DNA of 64,000 nucleotides, from assembly GCF_002737755.1 (NCBI RefSeq), contig NZ_PEGH01000004.1, positions 310,001 to 374,000 on the forward strand, given 5' to 3'. The position numbers and the translations under genes were made by a program. The DNA is from Caulobacter sp. BP25 (GTDB taxonomy: Bacteria; Pseudomonadota; Alphaproteobacteria; Caulobacterales; Caulobacteraceae). The notes under the pieces are model-generated. The model made no database searches. It saw nothing but the letters and a program-made list of their open reading frames with translations, and was not told the origin of the DNA. Position 1 is the stretch's first letter. Every line of letters begins with the position of its first letter. Below are positions 28,932 to 38,947 of the stretch, piece by piece.

Positions 28932-30047
28932 CTACGCCGCGTTCTTCTTCTCGAGTTCACCCACCAGCCGTTCCTTCCAGACCTTTGGCGCGCCGGCGAC
29001 GAGGCTCAGTTGCCGTGAGCGGCGGTAGTAGAGGTGACAGTCGACGTCCCAGGTGAAGCCCATGCCGCCGTGCACCTGGATGTTCTCCTTGCTGGCGAAC
29101 CAGAAGGCTTCGGACGCGGCGATGCGCGCCGCCGACGCCGCGATCGGCAGCTCCGGCGCGTCGTCGTTCAGCGCCCACGCGCCGTAGTAGGCGTTGGAGC
29201 GGGCGACCTCGTTCTTGACGTACATGTCGGCCAGCTTGTGCTTGATGGCCTGGTAGCCGGCGATCACGCGACCAAAGGCGTAGCGGCCCAGGGCGTACTC
29301 GCGCGCCATCTCGAGGCAGCGATCAGCGCCGCCCAGTTGCTCGAAGGCCAGCAGGACGGCGGCGCGGTCCAGGATCGCCTGGACGATCTCGAAGCCCGCC
29401 CCCGCGTCGCCGACCCGCTCGGCGGCCGCGCCGACGAAGGTTAGCTTGGCGACGCTGCGGGTGGGGTCGAGGCTCTTGAGCGTTTCGCGCGTCACGCCAG
29501 GACCGGTCAGGTCGACCAGGAACAGGCCTGGGCGACCGCCTTCGCTGGCCAGCACCAGCGCGACGCCCGCGACGTCGCCGTCGGTGACCGGGATCTTGGT
29601 TCCGGAGAGCTTCCCGCCCTCGACCCGGCACTGCAGGCTGGCGGGCCCCACCACGCCCGGACCTTCCGAGGTGGCCAGGCAGCCGATCAACTCACCGGCG
29701 GCTATGCGCGGCAGGATCGCGGCCTTCTGGGCCTCAGCCCCAAAGGCCATGATCCCTTCGGCCAGGACATAGACCGTCGAGGCGAACGGGATCGGCGCCA
29801 CGGCGCGGCCCAGTTCCTCGGCGATGGCGCACAGCTCGACGCGGCCCAGACCCAGGCCGCCAAATTCTTCGGGGATCGAGGCGCCCAGCCAGCCCTGCTC
29901 GGCTACGCCCTTCCAGAGCTTCTCATCGAAGGCGCGCTCGGGGTTGTCGAGCACGCCGCGCACGACGCTGACATCGCAATGGGCGGCGAGGAACTTGCGC
30001 GCCTCGTCCTTCAGGAACTTCTGGTCGTCCGAATAGTCGAAATCCAC
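28932..30047 (-). CDS. Acyl-CoA dehydrogenase, second subunit-like
   Basis: A 371-aa protein starting at GTG (read VDFDYSDDQKFLKDEARKFL), with GGGAGG seven bases upstream; a longer reading lacks this signal. Family features include IPEEFGGLGLGRVELCAIAEELGRA in the N-terminal domain (cited here in pieces: IPEEFGGLG, AEELGRA). IQVHGGMGFTWD near the C terminus carries the flavin-contact glycine pair. The glutamate base region typical of short-chain enzymes is not clear, consistent with a partner-subunit role. It is the first gene of a two-gene unit with the dehydrogenase downstream. Confidence 0.91.
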   Translation of the reverse strand: MDFDYSDDQKFLKDEARKFLAAHCDVSVVRGVLDNPERAFDEKLWKGVAEQGWLGASIPEEFGGLGLGRVELCAIAEELGRAVAPIPFASTVYVLAEGIMAFGAEAQKAAILPRIAAGELIGCLATSEGPGVVGPASLQCRVEGGKLSGTKIPVTDGDVAGVALVLASEGGRPGLFLVDLTGPGVTRETLKSLDPTRSVAKLTFVGAAAERVGDAGAGFEIVQAILDRAAVLLAFEQLGGADRCLEMAREYALGRYAFGRVIAGYQAIKHKLADMYVKNEVARSNAYYGAWALNDDAPELPIAASAARIAASEAFWFASKENIQVHGGMGFTWDVDCHLYYRRSRQLSLVAGAPKVWKERLVGELEKKNAA

Positions 30048-30453
30048 TGGATCCTCCCTGGACCGGGCTCTTTCGGCCGGCCTCGGGAGCACACTGAACG
30101 ACGTTCACGCGAAGGGAAAGCCTGCCCCGGCGTCAAGAAATTCAGCTGGCCGTCAACGCCTCAGGCTCATGTCCGGACTCCCCAACGTCAACGCGGGCAA
30201 GCACATCGCAAAGGGCGTTTTCGCGCCTGGGAGGGCTTTTGGATGACGCGGTACGCACCCGGCGATCCGGCTCTTCCGGAACTACCGATGATGAGAGGTC
30301 GCCAAAACTCAACCGCGCAAGCTTAGAGGGGCCATTACATGGTTGTATCGACACACCAAAAGGTTGAGCCATCTCCGCTACTGACTGTAATATTTGGCCT
30401 TACAGTATGTGCGTCGATAGGCCATTGTCGCAGAACGCGATTCTCTAAAAGCC
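30048..30453. other. Divergent intergenic region, no gene seen
   Basis: About 400 bp between the divergent acyl-CoA dehydrogenase pair and the hypothetical gene at 30454. It should contain both promoters. I see no RNA gene, repeat family or convincing small reading frame in it. Confidence 0.5.
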
Positions 30454-31250
30454 ATGACCAAGGCGCAATTCAAGAAAAATCAGCGAGTATGGGTGGACAG
30501 CGTCGGCGCTTGGGCGACCGTTGAGCGCGTTGTTCCCGCCTGGGTCGGTGGTTTGCCGGAACCGGTTCGCGTGACCTACGATGTCGGCCTTGGCCGCATG
30601 TTCCATGCGTTCGAGCTGACCGCCGATCCCCGAGACGCCCCAGATCGACCAAACCAGGAGAATTGGCGGGTCGCGCGCGGTCCCAACCGTTGGCGAACGC
30701 GCGACGAGACGCCTCGGCATCCCGACCCTGGCACCTATCCGATCGTCTATACCGATCCCCAGGACTGGGGTGGATGGCGTGTGCCCCGGTCGGAGTACGA
30801 TCGCGATCCTGAGCGGATCGAAGCCCAAGCGCGGTTGATCGCGGCCGCGCCGAAGATGCGCTCGCTCATCCAGGACCTGCTTACGCTGGTCGCCAACGAC
30901 GCGGCGACGCCCCAGGTCCTGCGGGGCCTGGCCCGCCGCGCGGCGACCCTGGAGCTGGAACTGCGCGACCTGCACGGCGAAGAGGCCGTTCGCATGAAAG
31001 TCACGCCCCGCCGCCAGCGGAGGCGCCACCCGCGCCCACACCCTCCCCGCCGCCGGCCTATTCGGCGGCGCAGCAGGGCTTCAGGGCGCCTTCGCTTTCC
31101 GAACGGATGGCCGCGCTCGAGCGTGAACTCAACCTGCGTCCGCGCGCGCCGAACGCCTTTACGCGCGCGCCTCGCGCCGCGACGCCCGCGTCCCCTAAGT
31201 CGTCGGAAGACGCCTCGCCGACGAATTTCATACCCAGACGCCCCAAGTAA
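30454..31250 (+). CDS. Hypothetical protein, apparently frameshifted near its C terminus
   Basis: The first 185 residues (MTKAQFKKNQRVWVDSVGAW ... AATLELELRDLHGEE) read as a normal soluble protein. After the C4 run at 31006-31009 the same frame becomes an arginine-rich stretch typical of out-of-frame GC-rich DNA and ends at 31293. The neighbouring frame reads PPPAEAPPAPTPSPPPAYSA and SLSERMAALERELNLRP, ending NFIPRRPK at 31250. One extra C joins the two into about 265 aa with a proline-rich linker and a helical C-terminal tail. No domain is recognised. The frame break may be a sequencing error. Confidence 0.6.
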
Positions 31251-31298
31251 TCGCGCCTGGCGCTGGCGCAAACGCCGCAGGCGTCTTAGCTAAAAGCC

Positions 31299-33890
31299 AT
31301 GCGCACCGATACGCCACAGCCGGTCCGGCTGGCCGATTACCGCCCCTTCCCGTTCGCGATCGAGACCACGCGGCTGGTCTTCGACCTCAGCGCCTCGGCG
31401 ACCCGCGTGCGGGCCGAGCTGGCCATCCGGCGAGTCGGAGCCAGCGCCGAGCCGCTAGTGCTGAACGGCGAGCGGCTAAAGCTGCTGTCGGTGGCGATCG
31501 ACGGCGAAGCGCTGAGCGCTAATCAATACGCGGTCGACGCCGAACATCTGACCATCCAAGAGACCCCGGACCAGTTCGTCCTGACCACCGAGGTCGAGAT
31601 CGACCCAGCGGCGAACAAGGCCCTGACCGGCCTCTACATGTCCGGCGGGCGCTTCTGCACGCAGTGCGAGGCAGAGGGCTTCCGCACCATCACCTACTTC
31701 CCCGATCGCCCGGACGTGCTGAGCCGCTACAGCGTTCGGATCGAGGCCGACGCGGGACTGCCTCATCTGCTGAGCAACGGCAATCTCGTTGGCGAGGGGC
31801 CGCTAGACGGATCGCGCCACTTCGCCGAGTGGGTCGATCCCTTCCCGAAACCCGCCTACCTGTTCGCCCTGGTGGCCGGCGACCTCGACGTTCTGACTGA
31901 CAGCTTCGTGACGATGAGCGGTCGCGAGGTGGCGCTGAAGATTTTCGTGGACCCCGGCCAGGCTGCCCGCGCGGCCTATGCGCTGGACAGCCTCAAGCGC
32001 GCTATGAAGTGGGACGAGGAAGCGTTCGGGCGCGAATACGACCTCGACCTGTTCATGATCGTGGCGGTCAGGGACTTCAACTTTGGCGCCATGGAGAACA
32101 AGGGGCTGAACATCTTCAACAGCTCCTTGTTGCTGGCCGATCCGGAGACCGCGACGGACGCCGACTTTGAGCGCATCGAGGCGGTCGTCGCCCACGAGTA
32201 CTTCCACAACTGGACCGGCAATCGGATCACCTGCCGCGACTGGTTCCAGCTGTGCCTGAAGGAAGGCTTCACGGTCTTCCGCGACCAGAGCTTCAGCGCC
32301 GACATGCGCGGGGCCGCCGTTCAGCGGATCAAGGACGTAAAAGCCCTGCGCGCGCGCCAGTTCGCCGAGGACGCCGGCCCGCTGGCCCACCCCGTGCGGC
32401 CGTCCAGCTACCTGAAGATCGACAACTTCTACACCGCGACGATCTACGAGAAGGGCTCGGAGATTATCCGGATGCTGAAGACCATCCTGGGCGCCGACGC
32501 GTTCCGGAAGGGTTGCGATCTTTATTTCGATCGCCATGACGGCCAGGCGACGACGGTCGAGGCCTTCATCGCCTGCTTCGCCGAGGCGTCGGGCCAGGAC
32601 CTTTCCGACTTCTTCGCCTGGTACGAGCAGGCCGGCACGCCGTCCGTGACGATCACCACCGACTATGACGACGGCGCCCAGGTCCTGACGCTAAACCTGA
32701 CTCAATCGACGGCGCCTACGCCCGGCCAGCCGGTCAAGAAGGCCCTGCCTATCCCCGTCGCCATCGGCCTGCTGTCGCACAACGGCGAGGTTCTGCGCGA
32801 GACCGAGATCGTGCTTCTGGATCGTCAGTCGATGACCGTGCGTTGGGCGGGCGTGGCCCAGCCGCCGATCCTCTCGGCGCTGCGCGGTTTCTCGGCGCCC
32901 GTCAACCTGACGACGGACGCGCGCCCTTCGGACCGCTACGTCCTGTTCGGCGCGGACCCCGACCTGTTCAACCGTTGGGAGGCGGGCCAGACCCTGGCGC
33001 GCGATCTGATCCTGGCCCGCGCCGGCGGAACGCCTGACGAGGTGGGCGAGGAGCGCTACGCCGACGCCTTGGGCCAGGCCCTGGTCGATGAAGCGGCCGA
33101 ACCCGCCTTCAAGGCCCTGTTGCTCGGCCTGCCCTCCGAGCCGGATCTGGCCCTGATGTCCGAGCCCGCCGATCCGCTCGCCCTACACGAGGCGCGGGAC
33201 GTGCTGCGCGTCAGGATCGCTGTCCACCTCGGGGACCTTCTGCGTCGACTGCACGGTGAAATGCAAAGCGCCGGCGCGTTCTCGGCCGACGCCAAGGCTG
33301 CGGGGCGGCGCGCGCTGCGCAACGCCTGCGCCGACATGATCTCGGCCGATCCTCACGACGAGAACCTGTCGCGCCTGATCGGCCATTACGACGCCTCGCG
33401 CAACATGACCGACATGATCGGCGGGCTTTACCCGCTGGTCTGCATTGGCGGAGCGGCGCGCGAGAAGGCTCTGGGCAAGTTCTTCGACAGCTGGAGCGCC
33501 GAGCCTCTGGTGCTGGACAAGTGGTTCGCGGCTCAGGCCCGCGACCCCAATGCGGACGTTCTAGATCGCGTTATGGCCCTCACCCGCCATCCCGCCTTCG
33601 AGCCGACCAATCCGAACCGGCTCCGGGCCCTGGTGTCGACCTTCGCGAACTACAATCCGGCGCGGTTCCACGATCCCAGCGGCGCGGGCTATCGGTTCCT
33701 GGCCGACCAGATCCTGGCCGTGGACAAGTTCAATCCAATGACGGCCGCCCGCCTGGTCGAGCCCTTGGGCGCCTGGCGACGGTACAGACCCGATCTTGGC
33801 GCGCTCATGCGGCAAGAGCTCGAACGCATCGCGGCGCATCCGGACCTGTCCAAGAATGTTCTGGAGCTAGCCGCCAAGTCTTTGACCTGA
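31299..33890 (+). CDS. pepN: Aminopeptidase N
   Basis: An 863-aa cytoplasmic M1 zinc aminopeptidase, close to the E. coli PepN length. GAMENKGLNIFN binds the substrate amino terminus. HEYFH (H299, H303) with E322 in LKEGF forms the zinc site. The N-terminal beta domain and long C-terminal helical domain are both present. It removes N-terminal residues from peptides during protein turnover. It is directly upstream of the pleC-like kinase on the same strand with about 150 bp between. Confidence 0.96.
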   Translation: MRTDTPQPVRLADYRPFPFAIETTRLVFDLSASATRVRAELAIRRVGASAEPLVLNGERLKLLSVAIDGEALSANQYAVDAEHLTIQETPDQFVLTTEVEIDPAANKALTGLYMSGGRFCTQCEAEGFRTITYFPDRPDVLSRYSVRIEADAGLPHLLSNGNLVGEGPLDGSRHFAEWVDPFPKPAYLFALVAGDLDVLTDSFVTMSGREVALKIFVDPGQAARAAYALDSLKRAMKWDEEAFGREYDLDLFMIVAVRDFNFGAMENKGLNIFNSSLLLADPETATDADFERIEAVVAHEYFHNWTGNRITCRDWFQLCLKEGFTVFRDQSFSADMRGAAVQRIKDVKALRARQFAEDAGPLAHPVRPSSYLKIDNFYTATIYEKGSEIIRMLKTILGADAFRKGCDLYFDRHDGQATTVEAFIACFAEASGQDLSDFFAWYEQAGTPSVTITTDYDDGAQVLTLNLTQSTAPTPGQPVKKALPIPVAIGLLSHNGEVLRETEIVLLDRQSMTVRWAGVAQPPILSALRGFSAPVNLTTDARPSDRYVLFGADPDLFNRWEAGQTLARDLILARAGGTPDEVGEERYADALGQALVDEAAEPAFKALLLGLPSEPDLALMSEPADPLALHEARDVLRVRIAVHLGDLLRRLHGEMQSAGAFSADAKAAGRRALRNACADMISADPHDENLSRLIGHYDASRNMTDMIGGLYPLVCIGGAAREKALGKFFDSWSAEPLVLDKWFAAQARDPNADVLDRVMALTRHPAFEPTNPNRLRALVSTFANYNPARFHDPSGAGYRFLADQILAVDKFNPMTAARLVEPLGAWRRYRPDLGALMRQELERIAAHPDLSKNVLELAAKSLT

Positions 33891-34038
33891 GCCGCCGCGT
33901 CCCAGCGCCGGTTCATTGCGACCAATACGCCCATCTTCACGGAATTGACGGTTCGGCGGTGACGCCCCTACGGCCCGTAAGCTAGATTCACCTTCTGGCG
34001 AAGTGACTCGCCGGGGTGTTTCCGCGGGAGTCGTGCGT

Positions 34039-36567
34039 TTGGGTAAAGGCAGGGCGAGACACGGGGGGACGGCCAAGGCCGGACCGACCGCGCCCGCGGC
34101 CTCGCGGGCGGAGCGTATGCGCGCGCCGTCTCAGACCTTCGCCCGCATCGCGATCCTGTCGGCCCTTCTGCTTCTGGCGGTCTATACGGCCTTTGGTCTC
34201 AAGCGCATTCAGGATCAGAGCCGCGCGCAGCCAAGCGCGCCCTCCCTGGCCGCGAAGGCCGGGCTGATCGCCGGGCGCGTCGAGACGAACCTGGCCGCGC
34301 AGCGAGCGGGCCTTTCGGCCGCCGCCGATCTGCTGGCCCGCGATCCTGACTCCACCGCAGACGCAGCCCAGATCGCTCTGCGCGCCGCGGGCGGCGAAGC
34401 CGTCGCCGTCGCCGTGGTGGCGCCCACTGGAATTCTGGCCGTGGCCGGTCGCGATGATAGAGCAGACTGGAAAGCGGCCGCGCGCGCCGCCGAGGCGTCG
34501 GGCCGGACGGTCTGGACCGGCTCGGTGGGCGCCTCGGGCCGTCTCTATGTCGCGACGTTGGCGTCCCTGGGCCAAAGCCGCGCCTTCCTGATCGCCAGCG
34601 GCGACGCCGCTCGCCTGGTCGAGGAGCCTTCCCCCGGCGAAAGCAACGCCCTGGCCCTCCCCGACGGCTCCCTGATCGTCGCCCGCGGCGGCGGCGCTCA
34701 GGGCGCGACGGCCCTGGGGCAGGCTTTCGCGCTGAAGCCGGCGGACCTGCGGCGCGCCGCCAGCGGCCTGCAAGGTCGCGCGCTCGACGGCGAGCCCCTC
34801 GATCTCGCGGTCAGGCCGGTGGCCGAAGGCGCGCTGGCGGTCCTGTCGGCGGCGCCCAGCACAGGTGACGACATCGCCGCCAACAACGCCCTTGGCCTCC
34901 TGATCCCGCTGGCCGCCGGGATCGCTCTAGCGTTGCTGCTGGTGGTCCAGAGCCGCAGATCCGAGGCCGCCCAGCGCGAATTCATCGACAGCGAACAGCG
35001 CTTCCGCCTGGCGGTCGAAGCGGCCCGCTGCGGCATCTGGGAATGGGACCTGAACGCGGATGAAGTGTTCCTGTCGGACGTGACCGGCGTCATGTTCGGC
35101 TGGGGCGGAGGCGGCGTCGTCTCAGGCCAGGACCTCTTGGACCGCATCGCGCCGGACCACCGCGATCGACTGCGCAAGGCCCTGGCCAACGCCGCGATGT
35201 ACGGCGCGTTCGACGTCTCGTTCCGCGTGCCCTCCACGGGGCAGGGTCAACGCTCGCTCTGGATCGACGCCCGGGGCCAAGGCTTTGGCAAGGCAGACGC
35301 GGACGGCTATGCCCGCATCATCGGGGTCGCTTTGGACGTCACCGAGGAGCGGGTCGCCCAAGCCCGCGCCCAAGCCGCCGAGAACCGTTTGCGCGACGCC
35401 ATTGAAAGCGTTTCCGAGGCCTTCGTCCTTTGGGACCGCTATGGACGGCTGCTGATGTGCAATCGCAACTATCGCAACGTCTTCTCCCTCGATCCCAAGC
35501 TCCTGAAGCCGGGCGCCGCGCGCGCCGAAATCAATCGCCACGCCGCGCTCGCCATCAAGCAGGATCATTCGACGCCCGCCGACGCCAAGGGGGTGCGCGA
35601 GGCCGAGCTGAAGGACGGTCGCTGGATCCAGATCAGCGAGCGACGCACCGCCGAGGGCGGTCTTGTCATGACCGCCTCGGACATCACCGCGATCAAGAAC
35701 CAGGAAGAGACGCGTCGCCTCAACGAGGAGCAGCTGCAAAACGCCGTGGCCGGCCTCGAGCGCAGCCAGGAGCAGCTCGCCGAACTGGCTCGCAAGTACG
35801 AGACCGAGAAGGTCAGGGCGGAAGGCGCCAACAGAGCCAAAAGCGAGTTCCTCGCCAATATGTCCCACGAGCTGCGGACGCCGCTGAACGCCATCAACGG
35901 CTTCTCCGAGATCATGATGAACGAGATGTTCGGCCCGCTGGGCGACGAACGCTACAAGGGCTACAGCCAGGACATCCACTCGTCGGGCCAGCACCTGCTG
36001 GCCCTGATCAACGACATCCTCGACATGTCGAAGATTGAGGCCGGCAAGATGAATCTGAAGTTCGAGCCCATGCACCTGGAAGACGTCGCCGAGGACGCCG
36101 TCCGCCTGGTGCGCAACCGCGCCGAGGCCGCAGGCCTGAACCTCAGCATCGACTTCCCGCCCCTGCCCGAGATCGAGGCCGATTATAGGGCCATCAAGCA
36201 GGTGCTGCTGAACCTGTTGTCCAACGCCATCAAGTTCACGCCGCGAGCAGGCAGCGTCACCCTGACCGCCGAGATCCGACGCGATCCCTTTGGCGACATG
36301 GTCCGGGTGTCGGTAGCCGACACCGGCATCGGCATCGCCAAGGAGGATCTCGCCCGCCTGGCGCGTCCGTTCGAACAGGTGGAAAGCCAGTTCTCCAAGA
36401 CCACCCAGGGCACGGGCCTTGGCCTGGCGCTGACCAAGTCTCTGATCAGCATGCATGAGGGCGTGCTGGACATGGCGTCCACGCCGGGCGAGGGCACGAC
36501 GGTCAGCTTCGCCCTGCCGATCCGCCAAAGTGAGCACGGCATCGCGCGAGACTTCGCGGCGGCCTGA
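34039..36567 (+). CDS. pleC: Cell-cycle sensor histidine kinase/phosphatase PleC
   Basis: A membrane segment (RIAILSALLLLAVYTAF) opens a periplasmic sensor domain of about 240 residues, closed by a second segment (ALGLLIPLAAGIALALLLVV). Two PAS-like regions follow, then HisKA (NMSHELRTPLNAINGFSEI) and HATPase (LLNLLSNAIKFTP, ADTGIGIAKEDL, GTGLGLALTKSL). Starting at the TTG at 34039, which has GGGAG eight bases upstream, the protein is 842 aa and the histidine is H610, both matching Caulobacter PleC. A GTG at 34003 extends the frame by 12 residues but has a weaker signal. PleC acts at the flagellated pole on DivK and PleD to set swarmer fate. Confidence rests on sequence and length, not a search. 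Confidence 0.86.
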   Translation: MGKGRARHGGTAKAGPTAPAASRAERMRAPSQTFARIAILSALLLLAVYTAFGLKRIQDQSRAQPSAPSLAAKAGLIAGRVETNLAAQRAGLSAAADLLARDPDSTADAAQIALRAAGGEAVAVAVVAPTGILAVAGRDDRADWKAAARAAEASGRTVWTGSVGASGRLYVATLASLGQSRAFLIASGDAARLVEEPSPGESNALALPDGSLIVARGGGAQGATALGQAFALKPADLRRAASGLQGRALDGEPLDLAVRPVAEGALAVLSAAPSTGDDIAANNALGLLIPLAAGIALALLLVVQSRRSEAAQREFIDSEQRFRLAVEAARCGIWEWDLNADEVFLSDVTGVMFGWGGGGVVSGQDLLDRIAPDHRDRLRKALANAAMYGAFDVSFRVPSTGQGQRSLWIDARGQGFGKADADGYARIIGVALDVTEERVAQARAQAAENRLRDAIESVSEAFVLWDRYGRLLMCNRNYRNVFSLDPKLLKPGAARAEINRHAALAIKQDHSTPADAKGVREAELKDGRWIQISERRTAEGGLVMTASDITAIKNQEETRRLNEEQLQNAVAGLERSQEQLAELARKYETEKVRAEGANRAKSEFLANMSHELRTPLNAINGFSEIMMNEMFGPLGDERYKGYSQDIHSSGQHLLALINDILDMSKIEAGKMNLKFEPMHLEDVAEDAVRLVRNRAEAAGLNLSIDFPPLPEIEADYRAIKQVLLNLLSNAIKFTPRAGSVTLTAEIRRDPFGDMVRVSVADTGIGIAKEDLARLARPFEQVESQFSKTTQGTGLGLALTKSLISMHEGVLDMASTPGEGTTVSFALPIRQSEHGIARDFAAA

Positions 36568-36715
36568 CCAGGCGAGTTGAATATTACTTTCAATTCATAA
36601 GCTTAATTCGACGTCATGACGCCGTCGTAACGGGTGTTTCGCAGGCCCCGCGACTACACCTGCTCTCAACGAACCGCCGCCGGCGGCCACATCGAAGAGA
36701 GAGAGGGACACCGTC

Positions 36716-37057
36716 ATGAGCAAGATCGTCAACCGTATCGCCGCCATCGCCGCCCTGGCTCTGGCCGCCACCCCGATCATCGGCCTGACCGCCGCCCATG
36801 CCGGCGAGACCAACGCCCCCATCGCCCGGATCAAGGTCGGCGACCTGAACCTTTCGAACCCGGCCGACGCCAGCGAGTTCGCCGATCGCGCTCGCTCGGC
36901 GGGACAGCGCGCCTGTAGCGGCCTCCGAGGCCTGTCGATGCGCGCCTGTCTGATGGACTTCAACGAAGACCTTCGTGACGCCCTCAGCGAGCGGCAGGTC
37001 ACCGAGCTGCGCATGGCGCAGCGCGCCGGCGCCAACATCAAGCTGGCGACGAACTAG
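36716..37057 (+). CDS. UrcA family protein, exported
   Basis: A 113-aa protein with a signal peptide (MSKIVNRIAAIAALALAATP, cleavage near AHA-GET). The UrcA pattern follows: VGDLNLSNPADASEFADRAR, then two cysteines (RACSGLRG and MRACLM) likely to form a disulfide. UrcA proteins are small periplasmic proteins of unknown role found in Caulobacterales and relatives. Its TAG stop is shared base-for-base with the CTA stop of the convergent NUDIX gene (37054-37057). Confidence 0.85.
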   Translation: MSKIVNRIAAIAALALAATPIIGLTAAHAGETNAPIARIKVGDLNLSNPADASEFADRARSAGQRACSGLRGLSMRACLMDFNEDLRDALSERQVTELRMAQRAGANIKLATN

Positions 37058-37503
37058 AGCATTTTCCGCAGCCAGGCCGCGACCGCCCAGGCGTGGGCGT
37101 CGTGGCGCAGAGCGACCACGGCGTCGCGCGGATCCAGCCAGGCCAGCGCGTGATCGTCCTCGACCTTCAAGGCGGGATCGTCGCCCAGCAATTTGACGAC
37201 ATAGACCCCGCCATGATTGCGGACAGGCTGTCCATCGGACTTGAGGAAGTGCTGCGAGACGGTGTCGATCAGGCGGACGGCCTCGACGACAAGGCCCGTC
37301 TCCTCGCCAAACTCGCGGGCGACGGCCTGCTCTTCAGTCTCATCGCCGTCAACGGCCCCACCCGGCAGGTCGAAGTACGGCGCCTTGCCGGGCTTGGTCA
37401 CCTGGGCCAGGGCGATCTGGCCCAGCGCGTTCTCGGCCACGCCGAACGCCGCCCGGCGGTCTAGATAGGACACCCCAGGCAGGGGCGCACCGAACCTCAG
37501 CAC
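37054..37503 (-). CDS. NUDIX hydrolase
   Basis: A 149-aa protein from GTG at 37503 (read MLRFGAPLPGVSYLDRRAAF). The NUDIX box is present as GGAVDGDETEEQAVAREFGEETGL, in two parts GGAVDGDETEEQAVA and REFGEETGL, matching Gx5Ex7REUxEExGU. It hydrolyses a nucleoside diphosphate linked to another group; the substrate is not predictable. The start lies just downstream of the nuclease gene stop (4 bp gap), so the two are probably cotranscribed. The longer reading through the nuclease gene is an out-of-frame artefact. Confidence 0.88.
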   Translation of the reverse strand: MLRFGAPLPGVSYLDRRAAFGVAENALGQIALAQVTKPGKAPYFDLPGGAVDGDETEEQAVAREFGEETGLVVEAVRLIDTVSQHFLKSDGQPVRNHGGVYVVKLLGDDPALKVEDDHALAWLDPRDAVVALRHDAHAWAVAAWLRKML

Positions 37504-37507
37504 GTCG

Positions 37508-38536
37508 CTAGTCCTTGCCGTAGAGATCGAGCCACGGGTCGGCCTTGCCGGACTCGACATCGCCCACACTGATCTCCGGACGATAGCCGATCTTGCCATT
37601 GGCGCTTTCACGCCAGGCGTCGACCACGAGGTCACGTAGAGCGGTCGCGCCCGCCGCCACACGAGTCTGCACAAACGCCTTGGCGCGAGGATCGGTGTCG
37701 ACCAGGCCGCCAGCCTTCTCCAACTGGTAGAGGGGCTCGACCTGTTTCCAGGTCTCGGTGAGATAGCCGACGACCCGCGTCTCGATCGAACACTCACAAG
37801 GCTTATAGGCCGGCACCAACGCCTTGATGGACGCCTCATCGGCCAAAGCCTTGGTCAGCGGTCCCTCGAACTGGCCGTGGATCGCGCGCGACTGGGTGTA
37901 GCCGTTGGGGTTCGGATAGTCGCCCCAGCCATTGTAGTGCACGGACAGGTGCAGGGGCTGGCTGGCGTCGCCGACATAGTGCGCCCAGACTCCCAGGTCG
38001 CGCAGCAAGAGTTCCTCGCGACGCTTCAGGTCAGCCTTGTAGTAGGCCAGACGGGTCGGATCCTTCTCCAGCTTCAAGGCGGCGGTCAGAACCCGCCAGT
38101 AGGTGAAGTCCTTCACCAGCTGCTGGTAGCCGTCGATGATCGCATACGGCAGATAGCCGGCCTTCCAGCTGTCGACGCCGACGGCCTGCAGCGCCTTTTC
38201 GTAGTCGGCGCGGGTCGGCGGCAGGGTCGCCACGGTAAAGGCCGGACCGCCGAACATCTTCCCCTCGTCGTCGACGTCGAGGAAGTGGGCGGAGTCGCGA
38301 TTATGGTCGTGGATCTTGCCAGACCCCTTCCAGCGGTCCGGCTCACGGGCGTACTCGCCGATCGCGGCCACGGCCCGAGGCGTGCGCAGGAAAGCCGGCA
38401 CGTCGGCGGGCAGCGTCGAGGCGGCGGCGACGCCGACGACCCGGTGGCCCGAAGCCCCCCAGGCGAGCGCCGATTGAGCGGGGGCGGACACCGCGACGGC
38501 CAGGGCGAGGACTTTCAGGCTGATCGACAGACGCAA
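37508..38536 (-). CDS. Exported S1/P1-type nuclease
   Basis: About 342 aa from a TTG at 38536 with GGAG eight bases upstream. The signal peptide ends SALA-WGASGHR. In this family the mature enzyme begins with the tryptophan whose backbone binds zinc, which matches. Other zinc ligands are visible in HDHNRDSAHFLD, WAHYVGDASQPLH and HYNGW. It would degrade single-stranded RNA or DNA in the periplasm or outside the cell. The NUDIX gene follows. Confidence 0.88.
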   Translation of the reverse strand: MRLSISLKVLALAVAVSAPAQSALAWGASGHRVVGVAAASTLPADVPAFLRTPRAVAAIGEYAREPDRWKGSGKIHDHNRDSAHFLDVDDEGKMFGGPAFTVATLPPTRADYEKALQAVGVDSWKAGYLPYAIIDGYQQLVKDFTYWRVLTAALKLEKDPTRLAYYKADLKRREELLLRDLGVWAHYVGDASQPLHLSVHYNGWGDYPNPNGYTQSRAIHGQFEGPLTKALADEASIKALVPAYKPCECSIETRVVGYLTETWKQVEPLYQLEKAGGLVDTDPRAKAFVQTRVAAGATALRDLVVDAWRESANGKIGYRPEISVGDVESGKADPWLDLYGKD

Positions 38537-38947
38537 GGGACGGAACTCCAGATCAGATAATGCCAAGCGCAGCTTCGATCCGCCCAACCCAGGCCTTCGC
38601 GGCCGGATAGAGCGCAAGGTCGACCCCGCTCTCGTGCGCCAAGCGGGTTTAAGCCACCAGGGCGATATCCGCCAGGGCGGCCTGCCTTGCGATCAGAAAA
38701 GGGGTTTTTCGCCGCCGATCGAGTCGCCGGAAATGCGCGCGCCCATGACGGTTATCCCTCTTGAAGTCGTCAAAGGACCGAAAATCGGCAGGAAGAGGCC
38801 AGATTTTAAATCGCTGAATCCATGCCTGTTTTTCGCCCATCGGGCGAACCCGCACCCGCCCTGCGCGGGCTCAAGGGTTGTCACGGAGCTGTGATCGGAC
38901 TATCCAGACCCTCGCCCGACAGACACGCCGATAAGAGGACCCCCTCG
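38537..38947. other. Divergent intergenic region, no gene seen
   Basis: About 410 bp between the divergent nuclease and 3D-domain genes. Short open frames on both strands here lack ribosome binding sites and coding character. It should contain two promoters. Confidence 0.45.

Noticed and set aside
31004..31293. Arg-rich C terminus of the 279-aa reading
   Set aside because: Composition changes abruptly at the C4 run, while the neighbouring frame looks like protein and stops cleanly at 31250.
35122..36537. 471-aa minus-strand frame opposite pleC
   Set aside because: Antisense shadow of the kinase region; no start signal and no domain.
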